A DNA stretch of 64,000 nucleotides from Neobacillus pocheonensis (GTDB lineage: Bacteria; Bacillota; Bacilli; Bacillales; Cytobacillaceae), in NCBI GenBank assembly GCA_023702235.1, contig JAMQCR010000002.1, forward strand, positions 558,001-622,000, read 5' to 3'. Position 1 is the stretch's first letter. The number at the start of each line of letters is the position of its first letter. Shown here in pieces: positions 47,476 to 56,153 of this stretch. Under the pieces are notes generated by a model that was given only the letters and a program-made list of their open reading frames with translations, made no database searches and was not told the DNA's origin. A program made the position numbers and the translations under genes.

Positions 47476-48349
47476 TTGGAGCAGCCGTCAAGGCTGAAGA
47501 TCTAATGGAGTGAAAGTCTCCTGTTGTCAATTGACCGATTCAGACAACTAGCATATCCGATGCGTGAGGAGGTAACAAATCACGTTCTGCTCGGACGTAA
47601 AAGCCATAGCTGCCTATATTACTCAGAGAATATAAGGTAGGAACAGTCAGTGTGGCGAGCAAACCTGAAGGCCAGAAGGATTTAACGAATACTGCAGTCT
47701 CGAAATGGCTCCCCCTTCAGAAACTGTTGAAGGGAATGTTGTAATTCGCCGACCCATTGACGCATTGGGGAAGGCCTAAGCCCTATAGGAAGAAACGGTT
47801 ATATGCACTATAGGGGAAGCCGGGATATGGGTTCTAGCATCTAGGGAAAGATTTTCAGAGATAACGACGGGAAGGTCCTACTTCCAGCTGGGACGACAAC
47901 AACCAGCAAAGACCAGTCATATAAGGTATTACCGAAATTGATAGGAGGATTTAGGATTGACGGATGAGGTCGTAGTAGCCAAGAGGAAAGGGTAATGCCT
48001 TTCTAAATATGTAGAAACATATTTCAACAATGGTAACACCAAAGTTGAGCAAAGGACCTCTGGGCACTTGGATGCCATGGGATTATGAAATAGGACACAG
48101 AGCCTTAATAATAATAATAATAATATAATAACAAGTTATTTGTCCCGAAAATGGCTAATTGTGAAGTAAACCTTGTTATTGATTGGGGAATATGGGTGTC
48201 GCCATTTAATCCTAGGATAATAAGGGAAGGCTCATTTATTATATATCCAAGGTCAGAACCGGACTCGGGAAATCCGACTGTCCGGGATCGCAGGGGGGCT
48301 TCAGGAAACGTGGCTTTGATTAGTGTGCGCGCCTGAATTCTATCCAGAC
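47476..48349 (+). ncRNA. Inner ORF-less intron-like element 2, in the domain 5 loop of the host intron
   Basis: About 874 bases from TTGGAGCAGCCGTCAAGGCT to TATCCAGAC. The core segments are the same as in element 1 (CAGAGATAACGACGGGAAGG, GATGAGGTCGTAGTAGC, ACCGGACTCGGGAAATCCGA). Several stems differ from element 1 by paired changes. It contains an AAT/TAAT microsatellite-like run at about 48107-48130. It separates the two strands of the host's catalytic domain 5, so host splicing would need it to be removed first, or to be tolerated as a loop extension. Confidence 0.65.
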
Positions 48350-48438
48350 AATAGCGCAAGCACGGTTCTGGGAGGGGGTGGAGTCCAATTTACCGCAAGG
48401 TAGAAAGGCTTCCTTCTACTCGACTAATAGAAGAAAAA

Positions 48439-48466
48439 GAACGTCTTTATAAAAGGCGTTCCTTTT
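48439..48466 (+). terminator. Terminator of the kinase gene, now behind the intron
   Basis: GAACGTCTTT and AAAGGCGTTC pair with one G-T pair, followed by CTTTTCT. Confidence 0.75.
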
Positions 48467-48579
48467 CTATTTTTACTTGCCATTTTGTGTACATATGTCA
48501 AACTAACAATAATTTCGATTTTTTGGAAAATGCACCTAAAAACAAAACCATTTAGGGATACCCGGACGGGAGTTTATTT

Positions 48580-49038
48580 CTAAGGTAAAACGTTCATTAA
48601 CATCGCTGTTTCATCACAAGAATGCAGTTTGGGGCAGTTTATGCAATCTTTCCACATTTTTTGAGGTAATTCATTTTTATCCACTCGATTAAATCCTATC
48701 TTCGAAAAAAATTCAATTTGATAAGTTAATGATATTAGTTTAGTAATTTCCAAGTTTTCCGTTTCTTTAATGATTTGTAGTACCAGTGCTTTTCCGATTC
48801 CTTTTCCGACATATGCAGGGCTGACGGCTAATGACCTTACCTCTGCTAAATTCCGGTCAAGGATCGTCAAGCTGGTAATCCCAACAACTTCGTTATTTAA
48901 AACGGCAACAAGGAAACTCTGGAGATTTTCATAGATGGAAGAATAAGTTCTCGCTAAAAGTTTTCCTTCTTTAGCATACTCTGATATTAATTTATAGATA
49001 CTTTCTGTATCGCTCATAACCGCTTTTCGAATAAGCAT
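48580..49038 (-). CDS. GNAT-family N-acetyltransferase
   Basis: 152 residues. LAEVRSLAVSPAYVGKGIGKALVLQII is the acetyl-CoA binding region (V.P.Y.GKGIG). The C-terminal part ELPQKMWKDCINCPKLHSCDETAM, with a cysteine cluster, is shared with ArgA-like short acetyltransferases. The substrate is not known. Complete. Confidence 0.87.
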   Translation of the reverse strand: MLIRKAVMSDTESIYKLISEYAKEGKLLARTYSSIYENLQSFLVAVLNNEVVGITSLTILDRNLAEVRSLAVSPAYVGKGIGKALVLQIIKETENLEITKLISLTYQIEFFSKIGFNRVDKNELPQKMWKDCINCPKLHSCDETAMLMNVLP

Positions 49039-49039
49039 A

Positions 49040-49554
49040 GAAAATCCCCCAGGATAATATATTACTTGTTATATAAAATTCAAACTATTTAACTATAGCT
49101 GTTCGGTAATAAATATACATTAAAGAGAATTTTTATACAACTATATATTCCATTAATTTTCCCTTTTTAAGATAATTTTTTTCTGCTGCACTGTTTAAAG
49201 AATAATGTTGATTGGCTTATTTGAGCCAAAAATCAACAGTGTCATTTATTAAGGCCTATTATTAAGTATGTAGGATTGTGAAGAATTGTAAAGTAACTGG
49301 TGCGGATGTTAAAGAAGAGATAATAGCACCGTCGATTTCACCGCTTCTATAGAAGCTTGCGGTTGGATGCATTAGCAATTGCTTCAATATCCCGCTGATT
49401 GTGATGTCATTGAGGATAAACGTAATCACATTCCCGCTCTCCTTCAAATGTTAGACGTAAAGAAAACGATGCCAAAAATTTTATAATCAAATAACCAAAA
49501 AATCAAAGACAATCGTGGTAAACTTACAAAAATAAAAATAACTGAGGTGTATAT
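49040..49554. other. Intergenic region with a short unassigned frame
   Basis: A 61-codon open frame on the minus strand (49262-49447, ESGNVITFILNDITISGILKQLL) is unrecognised and has no convincing ribosome site; it may be a remnant. A hairpin GTTGATTGGCT/AGCC...AATCAAC lies at about 49208-49241. Confidence 0.35.
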
Positions 49555-50514
49555 ATGAAAATTGGTCTAAGGACAGTCAAAACAGCATTGGGGGCGGGGG
49601 TTTCCATCTGGTTTGCCGAATTGCTTCATCTTCAGTTTTCTAGTTTCGCCGCCATTATCTGCATCCTTTGTATAGAAAAGACAAAAAAACAGTCCATCCG
49701 GTCTTCTTTGGAACGATTTGCCGCCTGTACGCTTTCATTGATATTGAGCGGTCTCGTATTTCGAACACTGGGGTTCAATCCCCTTGTATTTTCGTTATTC
49801 ATTTTGCTGTTCATTCCCTTGCTGGTTCGGCTCCGTCTGCAAAAAGGGTTCGTGAACAGCGTGGTGATCGTCCTTCACATTTTCACGCTAGAGAAGTTCA
49901 CTCTTCCTATTGCCTTAAATGAACTTCAAATCGTCATAATCGGCGTGGGGGTGGCGATCCTGTTGAACAGTTATATGCCAAACGTAGAAAAAAAGCTCAA
50001 GGAAACCCAATCGATCATAGAAGAAAAGTTCAAAAAAATATTGTTTGAATATGGAGCCTACTTAGAAAAAAGCGATCAAGGATGGAACGGGAAAGAACTA
50101 TTGGAATTGGAAGAAGACCTCAATGAGGGTAAAATGCTAGCCATCCAATATGAGGAAAACCAATTGGGCACCGATAAAAAGGGGTATTATCATTATTTCG
50201 AGATGAGGGAAAAACAGTTTGTCATTTTAAACCGTATGCTGCCCATCGTATCCTCGCTGCATGAAGATGTGGTCCAACGGCATGTATTCGCCCAATTCCT
50301 GTACGAAATAAGCGCCGACGTTAAGAGCGAAAACACCGCTTACAGGTATCTTCAAAGACTGGAAAGCCAGCACCAAAAAATGAAGGAGCTTGAATTGCCA
50401 AAATCCCGCGTGGAATTCGAAACAAGGGCATCTGTCTTCCATTTAATGAACGAGATGGAGTATTATTTAAAAACAAAAATGAATTATTACGTCGAAAAAC
50501 AGATTGATGTTTAA
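49555..50514 (+). CDS. Aromatic acid exporter family protein, YqjA-like
   Basis: 319 residues. The N-terminal third has about five membrane segments (TALGAGVSIWFAELLHLQFSS, LVFSLFILLFIPLLVRL). The C-terminal cytoplasmic helical domain (EEKFKKILFEYGAYLE, RHVFAQFLYEISADV) matches the ArAE_1 family. It may pump aromatic acids, which would fit an anthranilate degrader, but it is 35 kb from that operon. Its GC content is higher than that of its neighbours. Complete. Confidence 0.85.
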   Translation: MKIGLRTVKTALGAGVSIWFAELLHLQFSSFAAIICILCIEKTKKQSIRSSLERFAACTLSLILSGLVFRTLGFNPLVFSLFILLFIPLLVRLRLQKGFVNSVVIVLHIFTLEKFTLPIALNELQIVIIGVGVAILLNSYMPNVEKKLKETQSIIEEKFKKILFEYGAYLEKSDQGWNGKELLELEEDLNEGKMLAIQYEENQLGTDKKGYYHYFEMREKQFVILNRMLPIVSSLHEDVVQRHVFAQFLYEISADVKSENTAYRYLQRLESQHQKMKELELPKSRVEFETRASVFHLMNEMEYYLKTKMNYYVEKQIDV

Positions 50515-51004
50515 TCTAAAAACGACCCTTTCTTTTTTTACAAATTTTTAAAATTTCACTTAGAATTTAAAATAGGGGGGAGGGAAATGAGTAAAAGAAT
50601 TGATGAGATTGAAGAACAAATTTTTTATTAACAAAAAATTTTTTATACTAAATAGTCATTAGCAGGAGGATGGTTGGGTACATAATTGAAAAGTTTGTGT
50701 AAGAAAGGTTCAAAGAGTAAGATTGTGAATTATTGTACTAAATCTACTATGAATTTAGGTTTCTTCAAGAATAGAAAAATGACAATACTTAAGATGACCC
50801 TGCTCAAAAAAAGAGGAGAGCTTAAATTAATAAGTCTATGGTTAAGGGTTGACTGGATTAAGGTCAGTATTAGTATAGACACTTCCTAATCATTTTCATT
50901 CTTTGTGGTGAAGTACCGATTTTTGCACTTCATGGATGGCTAACGGGGCAGTTTACTTCAATAGTGGTGAATAAATTGGTTAAGTCACCGTTCAGCCAAC
51001 ATGG
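50515..51004. other. Gene-poor stretch with a 14-residue start stub
   Basis: ATG 50587 follows GGGGGGAGGG, an excellent ribosome site, but the frame (SKRIDEIEEQIFY) stops after 14 codons, suggesting a gene cut shortly after its start. A 67-codon frame at 50686 is not credible. Confidence 0.35.
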
Positions 51005-51290
51005 TTATAAGCTACAATTATAATTGATCTTCCTTAAAAGTATCTTTAAAGCCCGTGCACTCTTGGTAAGAAGACGTTTCCTAAGCCATACTATTCCATC
51101 ATTAGATTGAAAAGTTGCATCGAGTATATCTAACATCTTAATCTCCGAAATCGGAAAGGTAAAAATCACTGACTTCGGCAGAATCGTAGCTCCGATACCA
51201 GCGACTAACGCTATAATGATCGCAACACTTGAACATTCGCAAACAATATTCGGCTCGAATCCGGTGTTGTGTTGAAATTTTTGTTTAGTA
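51005..51290 (-). pseudogene. LysR-family regulator, C-terminal fragment
   Basis: An open minus-strand frame without a start reads FEPNIVCECSSVAIIIALVA, GIGATILPKSVIF and LRKRLLTKSARALKILLRKI, the end of a LysR effector domain. The DNA-binding half is missing. Confidence 0.7.
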
Positions 51291-51370
51291 ACCGGATTTT
51301 ACAATTTCAAAAAATGGGTTCAGTGAAATAGAAACTGTTTTGATCGTCTGTTTAAATGGATGCCTTGTTG

Positions 51371-51835
51371 TTATAAGTTTTGTTCTCTGCGTATTTTATT
51401 GAGTAATGCCCGGCAGCCGGCTGAAACAAGACGATAGGTTTCATCAAAATCACCTGTGTAAAATGGATCGGGAACATCTTTCCTGTATTTGGTCAGGTCG
51501 AGCAGCCTAATGATCTTTGGATGATTAGGCTTTCCGATTATCCTGTAAATATTTTTTATGTTGCTTTCGTCCATACCTATAATATAGTCGAACTTCCAAA
51601 AGTCTTCTTTCTTTATTTGGCGTCCAACAAGCCCATCAGAAGAAATATTGTATTTCTTTAGAATATCAAGTGTTCCTTCGTGCGGAGGGAAGCCGATTTG
51701 CCATGAACTGGTTGCAGCGGAATCAACTGTGATTTTGTTAGTCAAATATTCTTTTTTGAGTAAGTCACGAAACAAAGCTTCAGCCATCGGTGAACGGCAA
51801 ATATTCCCCAGGCATACAAATAAAACGTTGATCAT
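51371..51835 (-). CDS. yfkJ: Low-molecular-weight protein tyrosine phosphatase, YfkJ-like
   Basis: 154 residues. The P-loop CLGNICRSPMAEALF has the catalytic Cys and Arg, and VPDPFYTGDFDET has the general acid Asp. The protein GFPPHEGT and RRALLN-like end follow YfkJ of Bacillus subtilis closely. In B. subtilis the family contributes to stress resistance. AGGGGTTAAG precedes the ATG. Complete. Confidence 0.88.
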   Translation of the reverse strand: MINVLFVCLGNICRSPMAEALFRDLLKKEYLTNKITVDSAATSSWQIGFPPHEGTLDILKKYNISSDGLVGRQIKKEDFWKFDYIIGMDESNIKNIYRIIGKPNHPKIIRLLDLTKYRKDVPDPFYTGDFDETYRLVSAGCRALLNKIRREQNL

Positions 51836-52139
51836 GTACTTAACCCCTTTTAATTTTTCTCATTTTTTCTATTTTTTAGTCTCTTTTGAAATGAATTACG
51901 TATTTACAAAATAGTGGATTGGACAGTTGTGTTGTTTGGGCACACCTTTAGCCATTATTGGAGTCTTTTAATACCGAGCTGCTCCAACGTTGATAAGGAG
52001 TAAAAACAATACAATGATTAGAGCAAAAATCAGCTCCGTATGCACCCTCTGCTATGTACAGAGCCTCCTGTCCATTCGTAATTACAAAGTATGTACAAAA
52101 CAGAAATATGGAACGGCGCTAGTTCTAATCTTAGAGACT

Positions 52140-52612
52140 GTTTCCCCAAAATTCGAACAAAAAATGAAAGGAGATTTACAGCGGCAAATTGATTTTATTA
52201 AAGATAAAATGGACTTAGCCCCTTTGACCAAGTAACCATTATTGAGGATGTAGGTTCGGGCTTAAATGACAAACGGAAGGGCTTAGTCAAAATGATGAAA
52301 CTTGCACAGGAGGGATTATTATCTGACCTAGCCATTCGATATCGTGACCGCCTTACGAGATTTGGTTTTCACTATTTGCAAACTTTCTTTGAAAGTCACC
52401 AGGTCACTCTTCATATTTTAGATGGCCAAACCGATGAAAAATCGGTTCAGGAGGAGCTGGTGGAAGATTTAATCGCCATTATTACCAGCTTTTCAGGAAA
52501 ATTGTATGGAATTCGAAGTCAAAAAAATAAAATCGTAGAAGAAAAAGTAAAAGGGGTCTTGGAAGATGTTGCAAACCTACCAAACGAAGCTAATGAACAT
52601 TCCACTACCTAA
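52140..52612 (+). pseudogene. IS607-type serine recombinase (TnpA), fragment with one frameshift
   Basis: KMKGDLQRQIDFIKDKMDLAP, then one base over IIEDVGSGLNDKRKGLVKMM, then LAIRYRDRLTRFGFHYLQTF and ELVEDLIAIITSFSGKLYGIRSQ, correspond to the middle and end of IS607 resolvase-type transposases. The N-terminal catalytic serine region (51990-52140) is unreadable. Inactive. Confidence 0.77.
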
Positions 52613-52762
52613 CGATCTCACTTCAAACATGTACCTTCGTGATACTTCGGCAGGTTAGAACGAAAGCTATTTGTTCAGTGTCACATAAAAGGTGTTACGA
52701 CTTCTAGCCTAAAAAAGACCTTTCTAATACAATTTAGAATCACAGTCCGGCAATTCAATTCT

Positions 52763-53448
52763 TTGAGGATGCAGCTGGACGGAAAGGTCTCTTCTTTTAA
52801 CCAAAAAAGAAAACTGGATATCCAAGAGCTGGAATCCAAAACGAATTACCTGCAAAAAATCATTGACAAGAAAACCACGCAAAAAGGGCAACCTCATCAA
52901 AAACTCCAGGAAATCCCGCAAACCCATCCGTTATTCTCGAAAAACGTAAAGAACTATCGTAACCTCAAGTTTTACCTTCATCAAAAGAAGCGCCGATTGA
53001 GGAATCTCCAACAAAAATTAGAAAAGCTGCAGGTAGATGTGACCAATAAAAAGGTTCGCATCTGCTTTGGTTCAAAGAAACTGTTTCACAAACAATTCCA
53101 TTTGGAGGAAAATCAATATAAGGATCACCAAGAGTGGAGAAAAGACTGGCTGGAGGCAGAGGTGCACAATTTTTGGTTATTGGTTCCAAGGATGAAACCT
53201 TCGGAAATCAGTCCGCTGCCTATGATTTGAAGAACACGCTGAGACTGCGTGTCGCAAATCACTTCATTGGAAAATATGGAAAGTATGTAGCGTTTCCTGA
53301 AGTGATTTTTCCTTATGGACAAGAGTGGCTTGACAAGGCGAAGGTTCCGTATACAATCGACTTCACTATTTATTGTCTTGATACCCCTCTTGTTCAACTA
53401 GGGACCATAGCTTATCTAGATTCCAATAAAGTAAACCGAGCAGCATAA
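52763..53448 (+). pseudogene. TnpB-like (IS607 partner) protein, middle part, frameshifted
   Basis: Basic, coil-forming sequence KNVKNYRNLKFYLHQKKRRLRNLQQKLEKLQ, then RICFGSKKLFHKQFHLEENQYKDHQEW, then one base over RGAQFLVIGSKDETFGNQSA and LRLRVANHFIGKYGKYVAF fit the N-terminal half of the larger TnpB-like proteins that accompany IS607. The RuvC nuclease half is absent. Confidence 0.65.
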
Positions 53449-53840
53449 GTTTTAAGCCATACCAGAATGTATCCCAATGTAAATATGCTAAGAATTCTAT
53501 TCCTCTAATGAAGAATAGTGCTCCATAAATACGAAATATTCTTTAAAAATTTTACGTAATCGTTGCCGGTTCTCGCTTTTCATTTTATTTCTCCTTTATA
53601 TATTCAAAAAACAGGAAATTTTCCGAGTTTGTATTTTTTACCAAATACTGTTTTTTTATACACTTCCCTACTTTCAAGCTGAATCCGATCCGGGATATTT
53701 GCTGTAACTACCGATAACACTTGATTATGTTCCTATTGGTGTTTTTTATGAGTTTAAAATATTTGAGGCAGATAACCTGCGTCCTTTTTTAGGGGAAGGA
53801 ATTTTACCAGTGCTGAAAGGGATCCTACCAATGGTAGAAC
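53449..53840. other. Gene-free stretch between the IS607 relic and the ger operon
   Basis: No gene was recognised. GGATCCTACCAATGGTAGAACCCC at 53821-53844 contains CTACCA/TGGTAG, a small hairpin that may end the leftward ger operon. Confidence 0.4.
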
Positions 53841-53843
53841 CCC

Positions 53844-54949
53844 TTATTGGGTTGATGCATATTTTCTTCGAATCCAGCCAACAACCAACAATAGCAAGGG
53901 AATCCCAATCATGTTGACGGGAAATACAAATGGAAGCAAGAAAAACTTGTCATAATACTGGATCATCTGGGTATTTTTAATCGACACAGCCACGATAAAC
54001 GAAATAGGAGCAAGAAACCAAACTACTTTTCGCCAATCCTTCAGGTGGAACCATTGCGCCGTTCCATAACAGGCAAGAAACATATATAACGCCATCTTAA
54101 TAAAGATACTAAAAAACCATATAACCACAATCAGAATATCCACATTTTGAATGAATTCCATAACGGAAATAGACCGAGTCATATCATAAAACGGATACAA
54201 AAGCCTTGAAGGCAAGACCGGGCCGAATGTGAAAATCACCATCAATGTTCCGATCGTTACCAGGGAAACGGCAGTCCTATTCCCCACATCGCCCGCGATG
54301 ACGCTTGGTCCGGTTTGTCCATAAAGAAGACAAACATGGTCATCATGACAGATTCTCCAAAAAAGGAGGCCATGGGTGTATAGGAACCTTTAAGGATTGG
54401 AAGCCATCCAGAATCTTGATAAATGGGAAGCATATAATGCCAATTCATATTGCCAAGATTCAAAATGATTAAGACCGCTATCATCAAAAGCACCATCGGC
54501 CCAACGATTTCACTTAAGCGTCCAATGCCTTCTACCCCACCCTGGTACATGAGAAAGATAAGTAGTAACATGGCGGTAAAGACAATGACCCACATAGGTG
54601 TCTTATGAAACAACGCGGTAATAAGGAATTCACCAAATTCATGGACAATTATCCCAATCGCCGAGTACCATAAAAGTAAAAAAGGAATCATCATCAGCTT
54701 TCCAAGCCATTTACCGAGAATCGTTTGACTATACTCAATCATGGTTTGGTTCGGATAAAGCGAACTGAGTGTGGTTGCCAGAAAAGTAATGGCAATGCCA
54801 ACAAGCCCTGCAATCACCATCGAGATCCATGCATCTTGTTTTGCAGTACGAATCGTAGATGATAAGGTCAGAAGAAGTGAATTTCCCACTTCAAATGTGA
54901 ACATTATCCAAAAGATTTCTAAGCCAGAAATTTTCATTGAATTTCTCAC
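53844..54949 (-). pseudogene. GerAB/GerKB-type germination permease, one frameshift
   Basis: Subunit B of a germinant receptor, an APC-type membrane protein of about ten helices in the spore inner membrane. 54257-54949 gives ISGLEIFWIMFTFEVGNSLLL, ILGKWLGKLMMIPFLLLWYS and SGWLPILKGSYTPMASFFGESVMM. After a one-base shift near 54280 the rest follows (GNRTAVSLVTIGTLMVIFTF ... GIPLLLLVVGWIRRKY) to 53844. Restored length of about 366 residues is normal. Last gene of the operon. Confidence 0.88.
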
Positions 54950-54964
54950 AATCCATATATCTCC

Positions 54965-56153
54965 TTATTTTTTTATTTCATTTTTCTTTAAATGTAACGA
55001 CGGTCCGGTTAGACCCACTCGCCGAATGGTCAGGTTTGCATGGACTGTGACCTGTACTTTTCGAAACTGTTTGGTCCAATTTTTCTTTAATTCCTTCCAT
55101 TGGGATGGATATTTTTGATGAATGGCTTCTCCCAAGCCAAAGATATCGGTTCCATATTGTTTTTGAACCTTTTGGATGGTTTGGAGAGCTTGTTTTTCGC
55201 CTTTTTTCCAATACATGTTCTAAAAGAGTAAGATTTTTCGGCTGCGTAAGATCTAAATTCGTATTGTTCTCCCGAATGATTCCTTCACCAGAAAGAACAA
55301 TGTCAAACTTAATGGTGTGACCTTGAATAGAGGGAATGATCTTACTGCCCAATTTTGTCAAAAATAAACTGGCATTTCCATCTCCTTGCGGCACATTGGC
55401 AGTAAGTGTCTGTTTGGTTAAACGATTGGTGATCCAAAGAGACATTTTATCTTCCTGTATATTTAAGAACCCAATCAATTTAAGTTCTTTGTTAAAAATC
55501 CCCAAACCTACAATTTGGAAACCTGTGGCATTCGTTTGATCTTGTTCTTTAGAACTACGAGTAATTGCAATAACAGGCAAAATTGGGGTATTTCCATCAC
55601 TTGTTGCAGCCATAAGAAAATTTAATAAAGATGTCTCTCCCAATCCACCTATTTGCGCATGTTCTTTCAGTGCACCAAGTGCCGGGATATCTTCTAAAGG
55701 GTAGGATGTTTTCAGAAACTGTTTTGCAGTACTCCCCTTCACTATGAGTGCATCTGCTCGTAAGCGAATATCGGGATCGCGGCTATAGGTGTCTAATACA
55801 GGAGAGAGACCGTGCCTAGCCAGTTTTTCTCCAATCACAATCATACGTCGGTGCCCTCGAAAGACTTCTCTTGACAATTTTGTCTGCATGTTTTGTACAG
55901 CTTCAAGTGTGTCCCTTCCAGTTCCCGATTCAATAAAAACAGTTTTTCCTCCTCCGCTTCTTCCACTCTGCCCCATTCCCATTTTCGAAGGGATGATAAA
56001 TTGAGCACTGATTTGAACCCTGTTATTCTTCGCTTGATCAAGTCCCCAGCCCAATTCTATTGCCAGGTCGTTTAACTCCCTTCGATCCCAGCACCCCGTC
56101 AAGAAAAATAAAGAAATGACCAGTATAAGACAAAGTGCCCTTAGCCGGCTCAT
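54965..56153 (-). pseudogene. Ger(x)C-type germination lipoprotein, frameshift near the C-terminus
   Basis: Subunit C. Signal peptide with lipobox: LVISLFFLTGCWDRRELNDL. The core VFRGHRRMIVIGEKLARHGL and RDPDIRLRADALIVKG corresponds to the part seen in the gene at base 3. At about 55210 the frame shifts; the proper end (KKGEKQALQTIQKVQKQYGTDIFGLGEA ... PSLHLKKNEIKK) is in the next frame to 54965. It overlaps the A-subunit gene by four bases (ATGA), so translation is coupled. Confidence 0.88.

Larger units (their letters stand above)
44771..48424 (+). mobile_element. Group II intron (host), interrupted by two further structured elements
   Basis: 5' end GTGCG at 44771; the following GGGTGGGATTCCCGTCGAG and TAGCCATTCG are typical of domain 1 in bacterial group II introns. 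The reverse transcriptase lies in domain 4 (46121-47449). Domain 5 begins GAGCCGTGTGCG at 47464 but its other strand, CGCAAGCACGGTTC, comes only at 48355, with the second inner element between. With that element removed, an 8-base lower stem, an AG bulge, a 4-base upper stem and a small loop form a proper domain 5. Domain 6 and the 3' end CTACTCGAC follow at 48416-48424. The intron sits between the kinase gene and its terminator hairpin. Confidence 0.82.

Noticed and set aside
48151..48359. Open frames of about 60-84 codons on both strands within 48.1-48.36 kb
   Set aside because: They lie in the structured RNA of inner element 2, are not related to known proteins, and the same region of element 1 does not keep the frame.
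50686..50889. A 67-codon frame with many lysines
   Set aside because: No ribosome site, no recognisable pattern, and it lies in a stretch with other signs of deletion.
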